From: Marinoscillum sp049115815
GTDB taxonomy: Bacteria > Bacteroidota > Bacteroidia > Cytophagales > Cyclobacteriaceae
Direction: 5' to 3'
DNA length: 64,000 nt
NCBI GenBank assembly: GCA_049115815.1
Contig: JAGDZO010000005.1
Coordinates: 248,001-312,000, forward strand
The notes beneath the pieces are model-generated. The model was not told the origin of the DNA, ran no database searches, and saw only the letters and a program-made list of their open reading frames with translations. Shown in pieces: positions 44,720 through 53,090 of the stretch. Made by a program: the position numbers and the translations under genes. Each line of letters starts with the position of its first letter. Within the stretch, counting starts at the first letter, position 1.

Positions 44720-45691
44720 TCAAAATGCAGTTGATTTTAAGTTAAGTCCTTGTTTTTCGGGCAAGCCAAACATGAGGTTCATGTTTTGTACCGCTTGTCC
44801 AGAAGCTCCCTTGAGTAGGTTGTCAATTAAAGAAATGATCATCACCTTCTCGCCATGCTTGCTCACATAGACAACAGCCTTGTTAGTGTTTACCACCATT
44901 TTCAAATCAGGATTAAATTCGACCACATTGACAAATGGATGATCTTGGTAGTACTCCTGATAAGCTTTTACCACAGCCTCTTCCGACTGATCACTGTTGA
45001 AATATGAAGTAGCGATGATGCCTCTAGTGAAGTTCCCTCTAAATGGGATAAAGTTGATATGTTGCTCCACACTCGAAACTTGTTGCAAGCTCTCTCCTAT
45101 CTCATCAAGATGCTGATGATTGAAAGCCTTGTAAACGCTCATGTTGCTTTGTCTCCAGCTAAAATGCGAAGTAGGCGATAATGACTGCCCAGCACCAGTA
45201 GAGCCTGTAATGCCTGTAGTGTGAATCTCAGATTGTATCATTCCTAGCTGGGCAGCAGGCAATAGTCCTAGCTGTATGCAAGTAGCAAAACATCCTGGAT
45301 TAGCTAGTTTGTTGGTCTGCTCGATAAGCTCTTTATTGAGCTCTGGCAAGCCGTACACAAATCCATCCGCAGTTTCTTTGAGGCGAAAGTCATTGCTCAA
45401 ATCAATTACTTTTAAGGCGTCTGGAATGTCAATACTCTCCAAATACACTCTGGACTCACCATGCCCCTTGCAGAGAAATAAGATGTCAATCGAGGATAAA
45501 TCCAACGCTCTGACAAATGCTAAATTGAGATCACCAATTAGATCTTTATGCAATTGGCTAACTGGCTTCCCGAACTGACTCTCGCTTTGAGCACACGTTA
45601 TCTCTACTTCTGGGTGATGAACTAAAAGTCTGAGTAATTCTCCCGCCGTATAGCCTGCCGCTCCATAAATTCCTGCTTTGATTTTAGTCAT
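44720..45691 (-). CDS. argC: N-acetyl-gamma-glutamyl-phosphate reductase
   Basis: The 323-residue enzyme reduces N-acyl-glutamyl phosphate to the semialdehyde. The Rossmann start GIYGAAGYTAGELLRLL (about 7-23) and the catalytic cysteine in LANPGCFATCIQLGLLPAA (about 131-149) are clear, followed by TTGITGSTGAGQS and the later FIPFRGNFTRGI. It overlaps argG by 8 bp and precedes proC. Length is of the short type 1 form. Confidence 0.94.
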   Translation of the reverse strand: MTKIKAGIYGAAGYTAGELLRLLVHHPEVEITCAQSESQFGKPVSQLHKDLIGDLNLAFVRALDLSSIDILFLCKGHGESRVYLESIDIPDALKVIDLSNDFRLKETADGFVYGLPELNKELIEQTNKLANPGCFATCIQLGLLPAAQLGMIQSEIHTTGITGSTGAGQSLSPTSHFSWRQSNMSVYKAFNHQHLDEIGESLQQVSSVEQHINFIPFRGNFTRGIIATSYFNSDQSEEAVVKAYQEYYQDHPFVNVVEFNPDLKMVVNTNKAVVYVSKHGEKVMIISLIDNLLKGASGQAVQNMNLMFGLPEKQGLNLKSTAF

Positions 45692-46880
45692 TCGTCCCGT
45701 GTACTTTATGATAAATCATATTTTGATTGCCAAATATTTTAGAGAAGCCTTTCACATCATCACCGCTCCATGAATTGTTCATCTCGCCATACTTTCCGAA
45801 AGATGACTGCATCAAATCATTTTCAGAAATAATACCTTCTACATAAAAACGATATGGCGCCAATTTGACTTTGACTGTACCGGTTACATGCTGCTGAGTA
45901 TTATCAAAAAATGCTTCAATAGCTCGCAACCCTGGATCTAGATAATGTCCTTCGTGAAGCAGATTACCATAGGTCAATGACAATTGATCTTTGATCAATA
46001 GTTGATTTTTAGTTAAGGTATGCTTCTCAAGCGCATGATGTCCTTTGATCAAAATCAGTGGAGCCGCCGCTTCAAAACCTACCCTACCCTTAATCCCAAT
46101 AATGGTATCACCTACATGTATATCTCTTCCAATGGCAAATTCATTGGCCAACTTATTAAGTTCATTAATGACTTGAACAGGATTCAGTTTCACACCGTTG
46201 AGGCTAATTGGCTCACCTGCTTCAAAACCAATCTCGACGACCTGGCTATCCTCTCTTTTCAATTGACTTGGAAATGCACTTTCTGGTAGCATTTCGTCAG
46301 AGGTCAAGGTTTCCTTACCTCCTACTGATGTCCCCCAAAGACCTTGATTGATTGAGTATAAACTCTTCTCCCAGTTTCCTGAAACTCCGTGAGCAACCAG
46401 ATACTCTATTTCATCTTCCCGTGAAAGTTTGTTGTCTCTAATCGGTGTGATGATCTCTACTTCAGGACAAAGAATGTTAAAGATCATGTCAAATCTCACC
46501 TGATCGTTTCCTGCTCCGGTGCTCCCGTGAGCAATAGCGTCAGGCTCCAATCGAATGGCACTATGAGCAATGGCTGCAGCTTGGAAAGATCTTTCAGCAC
46601 TTACCGAAAGAGGATATGTATTGTTCTTCAATACATTCCCAGCAATCATATGTCTGATGCAATTCTTATAGAAATCCTCAGTCACATCAATGTTCTCATG
46701 GGTGATCGCTCCAAGTTCCTTTGAGCGGGTAGTCATCCACTCCAGTTCTGTCTTATCAAAACCCCCGGTATTGACTGTCACCGTATGAACCTCATATCCA
46801 AGTTCCTTTAGATAAAAGACACAGTACGTAGTATCTAAACCTCCACTAAATGCGAGAATTACTTTTTTGCTTTTACTCAT
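45684..46880 (-). CDS. argG: Argininosuccinate synthase
   Basis: The ATG at 46880 gives 398 residues, and its first bases overlap the stop of the upstream GNAT gene as ATGA; an in-frame ATG further upstream would add eight residues. The ATP-binding P-loop LAFSGGLDTTYC lies at about 9-20. HGSTGAGNDQVRFD and the GLWGTSVGG segment are typical. It joins citrulline and aspartate. It is the second gene of the operon. Confidence 0.94.
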   Translation of the reverse strand: MSKSKKVILAFSGGLDTTYCVFYLKELGYEVHTVTVNTGGFDKTELEWMTTRSKELGAITHENIDVTEDFYKNCIRHMIAGNVLKNNTYPLSVSAERSFQAAAIAHSAIRLEPDAIAHGSTGAGNDQVRFDMIFNILCPEVEIITPIRDNKLSREDEIEYLVAHGVSGNWEKSLYSINQGLWGTSVGGKETLTSDEMLPESAFPSQLKREDSQVVEIGFEAGEPISLNGVKLNPVQVINELNKLANEFAIGRDIHVGDTIIGIKGRVGFEAAAPLILIKGHHALEKHTLTKNQLLIKDQLSLTYGNLLHEGHYLDPGLRAIEAFFDNTQQHVTGTVKVKLAPYRFYVEGIISENDLMQSSFGKYGEMNNSWSGDDVKGFSKIFGNQNMIYHKVHGTND

Positions 46881-47491
46881 TTGATTTCCACTTTGGCTTT
46901 CCATTTCATCAATTTCTCTTGCACTTTTTTACCGCGCTGTTTCCATTTTCTTTTCTTGTCTTCAGGGTCAAATACCATCCCGGTACAGAGACAATTCTGG
47001 TGATCCTTACTCGTCAAAATTTCATAATTCACACAGCTGCTACAGCCTTTCCAAAATGACTCATCATCGGTCAGCTCAGAAAACACTACCGGTCTGTAGC
47101 CCAAGTCTGAATTAATTTTCATCACCGCTGCGCTGGTAGTCAAACCAAACAATTTAGCGTCCGGGTATTTCTCTCTACTTAGCTTAAACGCTCTTGATTT
47201 AATAGCCAGCGCCAGACCATTCTTCCTAAAGTCTTGATGCACTATCAAGCCAGAATTCGCAACATATTTACCATGACCCCAAGTTTCTATATAGCAAAAC
47301 CCAGCAAGCCTACCTGATTTGGTTACAGCAATCACCGCTTTGCCCTCGGTGATCTTAGAGGTGACATATTCTACAGTACGTTTGGCGATACCCGTTCCTC
47401 TCTTGGCGGCACTATCTGCTATAAGTTCGCAGATTTCTTCTGCAAAGTGAATGTGTGATGATCCTGCGACCGACACTATGAATTTATCCAT
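46877..47491 (-). CDS. GNAT acyltransferase leading the arginine operon, candidate N-acyl-glutamate synthase
   Basis: The 204-residue protein has a GNAT fold with the acyl-CoA loop QDFRKNGLALAI (about 86-97) and SGLIVHQDFRKNG. After the acyltransferase core lies an unusual C-terminal tail with four cysteines: Cys150, Cys153, Cys167 and Cys169 (CSSC ... CLC), which may bind a metal (inference). The tail ends in a Lys-rich helix. No other acetylglutamate synthase (argA or argJ) is seen in the operon, so this gene is the natural candidate for the first step. It is coupled to argG by an ATGA overlap. Confidence 0.75.
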   Translation of the reverse strand: MDKFIVSVAGSSHIHFAEEICELIADSAAKRGTGIAKRTVEYVTSKITEGKAVIAVTKSGRLAGFCYIETWGHGKYVANSGLIVHQDFRKNGLALAIKSRAFKLSREKYPDAKLFGLTTSAAVMKINSDLGYRPVVFSELTDDESFWKGCSSCVNYEILTSKDHQNCLCTGMVFDPEDKKRKWKQRGKKVQEKLMKWKAKVEIK

Positions 47492-47649
47492 TGGATTGAT
47501 TGTAATAAAAAAGAATGATTAAGCGAGATGAGGTCACTACGTAAGTGTCCTATATAATATGTCTAGGCAGTACGCCTGGGAGACGCTTGCCTGAAAAAAC
47601 TTAGACTCAATATTTTGTTGCTCGCTTTCAACGCTATTATTTAAGAAAA

Positions 47650-47682
47650 CAAAATTATTCACTATTGATATCCAATCGCAAG
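47650..47682 (-). promoter_or_regulatory. Promoter of the arginine operon
   Basis: On the - strand CTTG (plus 47679-47682) and a perfect TAnnTTTG match, TAATTTTG (plus 47650-47657), are separated by about 21 bp. This is close to the Bacteroidota -33/-7 arrangement. A leader of about 150 nt follows before the GNAT ATG. An AT-rich TGAATAAT sequence overlapping the -7 box faintly resembles half an ARG box. Confidence 0.55.
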
Positions 47683-47720
47683 AACTTATTGACTTATTTT
47701 TAAAATAAACACCAAATTTT

Positions 47721-48284
47721 TTACTGTTTCTTTCTCATTGCACCTGACACTCCTCCCGAAACGATATACTTCATCAGCTCAGTATTACTTCCCTCCAAAG
47801 GAATCAAATGAGAAGCGTCAATAATGAAGATATTTCCTGAGAAATTATATGAGTGTGGTAGGTATACAGCCACCTTTCCGGGAAACCCGATATTGGTTAG
47901 ATCTTTCTGTGTGATGAATCCCGGTTTGTATAGAATTCCCTTCTCATCAAAGGGAACCAATACTGGCGCATCAAACTTCTTAGTGTCCCCAGCAAATGCT
48001 TTCACAAGATCATTGATAGAAGTATAAATAAAACTGACAATAGGCACTTTCCTCAGCAGTCCACCAAGAAAATCGAAAAAAGGTTTTGCGATCATGGTGT
48101 TGGCTAGATAGCCAATAAAAGATGTTACCAGCAGTACCGTGGCGATCCCCACTCCTGGAATAGGTATCGGCAACCAGCTGTCAACCCACTTGATCATTTC
48201 GACAATGATATAAATGGTCAATCCAATAGGAGTCACCAAAAGTAGGCCTCTCAAAAAATATCTGATCAATGATTGAATGTACAT
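47721..48284 (-). CDS. DUF502 family membrane protein
   Basis: The 187-residue protein has two strong hydrophobic segments (YFLRGLLLVTPIGLTIYIIV, about 9-28, and GIATVLLVTSFIGYLAN, about 46-62). The DUF502 core follows (RKVPIVSFIYTSINDLVKAF, about 78-97, and GFPGKVAVYLPHSYNFSGN, about 133-151). The family is widespread, with no firmly established function. It follows nqrE on the same strand with only about 20 bp between the terminator hairpin and the ATG, so it may rely on read-through or a promoter hidden in the hairpin region. Confidence 0.9.
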   Translation of the reverse strand: MYIQSLIRYFLRGLLLVTPIGLTIYIIVEMIKWVDSWLPIPIPGVGIATVLLVTSFIGYLANTMIAKPFFDFLGGLLRKVPIVSFIYTSINDLVKAFAGDTKKFDAPVLVPFDEKGILYKPGFITQKDLTNIGFPGKVAVYLPHSYNFSGNIFIIDASHLIPLEGSNTELMKYIVSGGVSGAMRKKQ

Positions 48285-48304
48285 TTTGCAAATGAATTTA
48301 AAAC

Positions 48305-48334
48305 GAAAAAAGCCCTGTCAGTCGACAAGGCTTT
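48305..48334 (-). terminator. Terminator of the nqr operon
   Basis: On the - strand the arms AGCCTTGTC and GACAGGGCT (one mismatch) have a 4-nt loop and are followed by six T. It lies 27 bp after the nqrE stop and close before the DUF502 start. Confidence 0.75.
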
Positions 48335-48360
48335 GAATCTCTTTGTTTGAATATCTCCTT

Positions 48361-48972
48361 TTAAAGAGATATCCCGATGAATGATTTGAATGCCAATCCC
48401 ATCAATCCGGTAATCAACATGGTAATTCCTAATCCTTTGAGCCCATCAGGCACACTTGAGTATTTCAATTTCTCACGAATAGCCGCTAGTGCGATAATCG
48501 CTAAGAACCAACCTAAACCTGACCCAAATCCATAAGCCGTAGCTTGACCAATGCTATAGTCTCTCTGAACCATGAAGAGCGAAGCTCCCAAGATGGCACA
48601 GTTTACAGCGATCAATGGCAAGAAAATCCCCAATGAGCCATAAAGTGCTGGGGAGAATTTCTCAATGATCATTTCAACCAATTGTACCATAGATGCGATC
48701 ACCGCTATGAACATAATAAACTGCAAAAAGGTCAAATCAATCGCTGCAAAGTCGGAACCTAACCAAGAAAGTGCCCCTTCTTTCAAAACGTATTCCTGAA
48801 GTAACCAGTTTACAGGGACAGTAATCGTCAAAACGAAAATTACAGCCATACCCAAACCGAAAGCAGTAGATACCTTCTTTGATACAGCAAGAAATGAACA
48901 CATGCCTAAGAAATAGGCAAAGATCATGTTATCAATAAATGTTGCCTTAAGGGCTATATTAAAAATTTCCAT
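48361..48972 (-). CDS. nqrE: Na+-translocating NADH:quinone reductase subunit E
   Basis: The 203-residue integral membrane protein has six hydrophobic helices and the NqrE/RnfA pattern: FIDNMIFAYFLGMCSFLAVS near 12-31 and NCAILGASLFMVQRD near 119-133 in the second half. The two halves are inverted repeats with the iron-binding cysteines of the NqrD/E core (Cys26 and Cys120). It forms the sodium channel with NqrD. It is the last gene of the operon and no nqrF follows. Confidence 0.93.
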   Translation of the reverse strand: MEIFNIALKATFIDNMIFAYFLGMCSFLAVSKKVSTAFGLGMAVIFVLTITVPVNWLLQEYVLKEGALSWLGSDFAAIDLTFLQFIMFIAVIASMVQLVEMIIEKFSPALYGSLGIFLPLIAVNCAILGASLFMVQRDYSIGQATAYGFGSGLGWFLAIIALAAIREKLKYSSVPDGLKGLGITMLITGLMGLAFKSFIGISL

Positions 48973-48984
48973 AATGCTTATTGC

Positions 48985-49662
48985 TTAGTGTTCTACGTAT
49001 CCTGTTTTAGACCTCTGAATCCAGATTAATATTCCTAGCACCATAAATGCTCCAATAGAGTCAACCATCAATCCATTGGTAGGAAAATTTGTGATTCCAA
49101 TAGCTTCGAAAACTTTGAAATCAAATATTGAACCTGATCCAAATAGCTCTCTAAAGAATGCTACTACCAATATGATCCATGAGTAACCAAACCCACTACC
49201 CAACCCATCAAGAACTGAGTCATATGGCTTATTAGCCATTGCAAATGCTTCCAATCGACCCATTACGATACAGTTGGTGATAATCAATCCTACAAAAGCT
49301 CCGAGTACCTTGTACATATCAAAGTAATAAGCCTTCAAGACTTCACTTACCAATGTTACTAATGTGGCAATAATGGCCAGTTGAACGATGATTCTAACAC
49401 GACCTGGGATCAAATTACGGATGAGCGAGATGATCAGGTTTGAGAATACGATTACAGCTATCACCGCAATTGACATCACCAATGTTGGCTCCATCTTAAT
49501 CGTAATAGCTAGCGCTGAACATATACCCAAAACTTGAATCGTAATTGGGTTGTCATCATTTAGCGGATCAGAAACAATCTTTCTTCTACGCTTAGAAAAT
49601 AATGCTTCTGCCGGCTTTTTTGCTTCTTTTACTTCTGGTGCTTCTAATGCTTCAGTACTCAT
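48985..49662 (-). CDS. nqrD: Na+-translocating NADH:quinone reductase subunit D
   Basis: The 225-residue membrane protein carries six helices, with PITIQVLGICSALAITIKME near 40-59 and IITNCIVMGRLEAFAMANK near 127-145. These hold the two conserved cysteines that share an iron centre with NqrE. A charged N-terminal extension of about 35 residues (rich in Glu and Lys) precedes the first helix and is longer than in Vibrio. The gene lies 12 bp upstream of nqrE. Confidence 0.93.
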   Translation of the reverse strand: MSTEALEAPEVKEAKKPAEALFSKRRRKIVSDPLNDDNPITIQVLGICSALAITIKMEPTLVMSIAVIAVIVFSNLIISLIRNLIPGRVRIIVQLAIIATLVTLVSEVLKAYYFDMYKVLGAFVGLIITNCIVMGRLEAFAMANKPYDSVLDGLGSGFGYSWIILVVAFFRELFGSGSIFDFKVFEAIGITNFPTNGLMVDSIGAFMVLGILIWIQRSKTGYVEH

Positions 49663-49673
49663 CTGAGTTTAAT

Positions 49674-50429
49674 TTAATTCAGCGCAAGGCCGTTGTTCGA
49701 CTTAACTTTATCAATGTACGCTTGGTAACAAGTCATGTAATGTTTCAACATTTGGTTGACACCTTTACCAGTAAGTGTAGCTCCTGACATTCCATCCACT
49801 TGATGAGCGTCAAGGCCAGGGTTGCCCTCTCCCTTTACCATCTCTACAGATACCAATTCGTTTTGTTCAAATAATTCTTTACCTACAAACCTTCCCTGAA
49901 CCTCTTCAGACGTAATTCTTGCACCAAGACCTGGAGTTTCTTGCTTATGATCAAAGGCCACACCCTTGATTACATTCAGATTGCTTTCTACGGCCAAGTA
50001 ACCAGAAATCCAATCCCATAGTCCAGCACCGAACATTGGGAAGATATAAGATTCCACCTGATCAGGATTAGCTTCGCTAACGAACTTAAATACAGGGTAC
50101 AATCTCTCGTCTGGAGAGAACCTATAGTTCTTTTGTATATTCACCTTTTCGGCCAATAAAGGATTTCCTTTTTTATCTGTAGTCACTTCATCTCCATTGA
50201 TATCTACCACAAGAGATCTTACTCGTTTGGCATATAGATCCAATATCTCATTCGGATCTTCAATATTGGAGATATCCATTACCGCCCCAAGAATTTTCTT
50301 CTTGGTATCCAACTCTACCTGCTTGTCTTGCATTGGTTTTAAGCCAACAGAAGCAAGAGATAACAGACCACCCAAAATCACTGTAAGGGCAATCGAAAAC
50401 AATATGATGTAAGTATTAGACCGTTGCAC
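49674..50429 (-). CDS. nqrC: Na+-translocating NADH:quinone reductase subunit C
   Basis: The 251-residue protein has one N-terminal membrane helix (TYIILFSIALTVILGGLLSL) and a periplasmic FMN-binding domain. The covalent FMN attachment site is the Thr in SGATLTGKGV near 228-237. It receives electrons from NqrF/NqrB side flavins and passes them on. ApbE, which attaches the FMN, is not encoded in the window. The gene overlaps nqrB by 14 bp. Confidence 0.94.
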   Translation of the reverse strand: MQRSNTYIILFSIALTVILGGLLSLASVGLKPMQDKQVELDTKKKILGAVMDISNIEDPNEILDLYAKRVRSLVVDINGDEVTTDKKGNPLLAEKVNIQKNYRFSPDERLYPVFKFVSEANPDQVESYIFPMFGAGLWDWISGYLAVESNLNVIKGVAFDHKQETPGLGARITSEEVQGRFVGKELFEQNELVSVEMVKGEGNPGLDAHQVDGMSGATLTGKGVNQMLKHYMTCYQAYIDKVKSNNGLALN

Positions 50430-51606
50430 GTTTTAATCTTCGTTTTTTGTTAGCATCTACTACATAATAATCAATAAGTGGCGCAAATACGTTCATGAAA
50501 AGAACGGCCAACATGATACCTTCTGGATATGCTGGGTTCACTACCCTTATAAGTACTGTAAGTAGTCCAATAAGGAATCCGTAGATCCATTTTCCTACTT
50601 CAGTTTGAGCCGCAGATACTGGATCTGTGGCCATATATACTGCTCCGAAAGCCAAACCTCCAACTACCAAATGATAGTGAGCAGGCAATTCCATGTAAGA
50701 GTTACCTCCTACTAGATTAAAAACTAGGCCCATGAAGTATGCCCCACCGAACACACTAAAGATAATTTTCCAGCTTCCAACTCCAGTTCCGATCAAGATG
50801 GCTGCTCCTATCAAACAAACCAAAGTAGAAGTCTCTCCCACTGATCCCGGGATCAATCCCATAAAAAGGTTCCAAAAAGAGTACATACCGTCTGACCAAT
50901 GTCCCGCCATATCACTCATCATGTTGGTACCATTAGCCACTGCTGATGCTCCGTATGATAGAACTGTAGCTCCACTAAATCCATCTACTGGCTGCTTGTC
51001 TCCGAAATAGGTCCAAACGTCTCCAGAAATATTAGATGGATAAGCGAAATATAAAAATGCTCTTGCCGTAAGTGCGACGTTCAGGATATTCATTCCCGTA
51101 CCACCAAATGCTTCTTTCCCTACAACTACAGCGAATATTGTCGCCAAGGCAACTTGCCAAAGTGGAATAGAAGCAGGCATAATCAGACCGATAAGCATAC
51201 CAGTCACCAAATAACCTTCACTAATTGGGTGATTTCTAATCACACAGAAGACAAACTCGGTAAGAAGTCCTACCGCATAAGACACTATCAGAATAGGCAC
51301 TACAGCCATAGATCCGATTAGAATTTTATCCAAAAGAGCTCCTTCTTCTCCAATAGAAAGAAAATGCTGATGTCCAACATTATAAATCCCAAACAACAAT
51401 GCCGGGATCATGGCGATTACCACAGTAATCATTATTCTCTTTAAGTCAACAGCATCCTTGATTTGTGCTCCTTTATTCTCAGTAACTAGATCAGGTGCAA
51501 ATACAATGGTTCTATGACCTTCATAAAGCGTGTAGAATTTCTCCCACTTTCCACCTTTCTCAAAGTTGGGCTTTATTGAATCAAACAGTTTTTGTAATGG
51601 CTTCAT
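50416..51606 (-). CDS. nqrB: Na+-translocating NADH:quinone reductase subunit B
   Basis: The 396-residue membrane protein with about ten helices has its covalent FMN site in GFSGATVLSYG near 212-222 and the conserved GKEAFGGTGMNILNVALTAR near 168-187. It binds riboflavin and ubiquinone or menaquinone and forms most of the sodium path. The start lies 9 bp after the nqrA stop. Confidence 0.95.
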   Translation of the reverse strand: MKPLQKLFDSIKPNFEKGGKWEKFYTLYEGHRTIVFAPDLVTENKGAQIKDAVDLKRIMITVVIAMIPALLFGIYNVGHQHFLSIGEEGALLDKILIGSMAVVPILIVSYAVGLLTEFVFCVIRNHPISEGYLVTGMLIGLIMPASIPLWQVALATIFAVVVGKEAFGGTGMNILNVALTARAFLYFAYPSNISGDVWTYFGDKQPVDGFSGATVLSYGASAVANGTNMMSDMAGHWSDGMYSFWNLFMGLIPGSVGETSTLVCLIGAAILIGTGVGSWKIIFSVFGGAYFMGLVFNLVGGNSYMELPAHYHLVVGGLAFGAVYMATDPVSAAQTEVGKWIYGFLIGLLTVLIRVVNPAYPEGIMLAVLFMNVFAPLIDYYVVDANKKRRLKRATV

Positions 51607-51615
51607 TCTTTCCTT

Positions 51616-52980
51616 TTAGCTGTTTCTTATCAAATCTAATCCTGTACGCAAAATCTTTTGCAATTCGTTTTTGGAAGGATCGATGAATTCGCAAAGCGCG
51701 ACATCTTCCTCTATAAGTTCGAAGATTCCTAATGCTTCCATGTCATCATAGTCCTCAGCCAAAATAGCTTTGAACAAATATGTAGGAAGAATATCCATTG
51801 GGAGTACCTTTTCAAATTCTCCAGACACTACGAAAGGTCTATCCTCACCATGTGTATTGGTATCTACTTCGTATTCTTTATTTCTGTTCAAGAACGACAG
51901 AAGACCAAGCGCCTTATGGAAACTCAATTTCTTAGCTGATGGCATCAACCATCCCAAGAATTCTTCATAGTCTCCCTCTTTGATCACCGTCACTTGGTTG
52001 TGATAATAACCGAGATAACCTTCTTTACCACAATTCTCGCCGATTAGAGGGCTTCCAGATATATATCTCAAGTTAGCCCCATCTACTTGCCCATCAATAA
52101 GGCTACCCAACTGAGCACCTGCATATGCTTGCACATATGAAGGTTCGCTAACTTCAGATCCTGTCAAGGCAATCAGCTTTGAAGCGTCGTATTTCCCGTC
52201 AAGGAATAACTGACCTATCTGAGCAACGCCTAACGGAGAAACCGTCCAAGCAATATCTCCTTTGTTGATTGGATCTAAGTGATGAATCTGAACACCGACA
52301 TTCCCGGCCGGATGAGCTCCTGAAAACTTATTTAATTCCACTCCAGTTGCCTGTGCAAACACCTGGGCAACCTCACCTTTAGAATCAAGATTTAAGTGAA
52401 CCGATCCATTCGTGAATTTCTTTAAGATATCTAACCCAACCTGAAAGAACTTCTCTTTCTCATTCAACTGGAAAGCAATGTCTGCTGCCAAAGGATTGGT
52501 GTCAAATGCCGAAATAAAGATCGCTTTTGGCGAATCAGCAGGATTAGCCACCACTCCAAAAGGTCTTTGAATAATATTTGGCCAAACACCGCCTTGTTGC
52601 ATGGCTACCGCAGCGTCCTCCTTTGAAAGACCTGCTAATTCCGATACTGAGTAAGATTTGAATTCTTCAAATGATACAGTCTTGTCAGCTTTGATGATGA
52701 TCTCTAGCACCAACCGCTTTGCACCACGTTTGATTTCTACTACTTCACCACTTACAGGAGCGACATACTTCACATCCTCAGACTCCTTGGCAAACATGAC
52801 AGGAGAACCTGCCTTCACTTTATCGCCTTCCTTGACCACCAATTTTGGTCTTGAAAGATGTGGGAAATCTGAAGGTTTTAGGGCGTAGGTGTCAGCATGG
52901 ACGGTTTTTGAGATTTTCTTTTCGGGTTTCCCCACAAGGTTGATATCAAAACCTCTCTTTAGCTTTATCGTTTTCGACAT
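51616..52980 (-). CDS. nqrA: Na+-translocating NADH:quinone reductase subunit A
   Basis: The ATG at 52980 gives 454 residues and starts directly with the conserved KTIKLKRGFDINLVGKPE; a longer frame adds 26 residues that contain the promoter region and was rejected. The protein is soluble and peripheral, with the barrel-sandwich segments VKEGDKVKAGSPVMFAKE (about 49-66) and GAHPAGNVGVQIHHLDPINK. It binds quinone. It is the first gene of nqrABCDE. Confidence 0.93.
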   Translation of the reverse strand: MSKTIKLKRGFDINLVGKPEKKISKTVHADTYALKPSDFPHLSRPKLVVKEGDKVKAGSPVMFAKESEDVKYVAPVSGEVVEIKRGAKRLVLEIIIKADKTVSFEEFKSYSVSELAGLSKEDAAVAMQQGGVWPNIIQRPFGVVANPADSPKAIFISAFDTNPLAADIAFQLNEKEKFFQVGLDILKKFTNGSVHLNLDSKGEVAQVFAQATGVELNKFSGAHPAGNVGVQIHHLDPINKGDIAWTVSPLGVAQIGQLFLDGKYDASKLIALTGSEVSEPSYVQAYAGAQLGSLIDGQVDGANLRYISGSPLIGENCGKEGYLGYYHNQVTVIKEGDYEEFLGWLMPSAKKLSFHKALGLLSFLNRNKEYEVDTNTHGEDRPFVVSGEFEKVLPMDILPTYLFKAILAEDYDDMEALGIFELIEEDVALCEFIDPSKNELQKILRTGLDLIRNS

Positions 52981-53012
52981 TTTGTATAGTTCCGATCGAC
53001 TTAAAATCTTCG

Positions 53013-53041
53013 CAAAAGTACAAAAAAAATGTTCAAATGAA
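53013..53041 (-). promoter_or_regulatory. Promoter of the nqr operon
   Basis: Minus-strand TACTTTTG (plus 53013-53020) matches TAnnTTTG exactly and lies 32 bp before the nqrA ATG. A TTTC lies about 18 bp further up. A leader of about 25 nt is implied. Confidence 0.5.
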
Positions 53042-53090
53042 ATGTTTAGACACTTCAATAAAACCCCGATAGAATCTTTTTAAATGTACT

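Noticed and set aside
52980..53058. Longer NqrA start
   Set aside because: The extra 26 residues have no match to NqrA and overlap the TACTTTTG promoter box.
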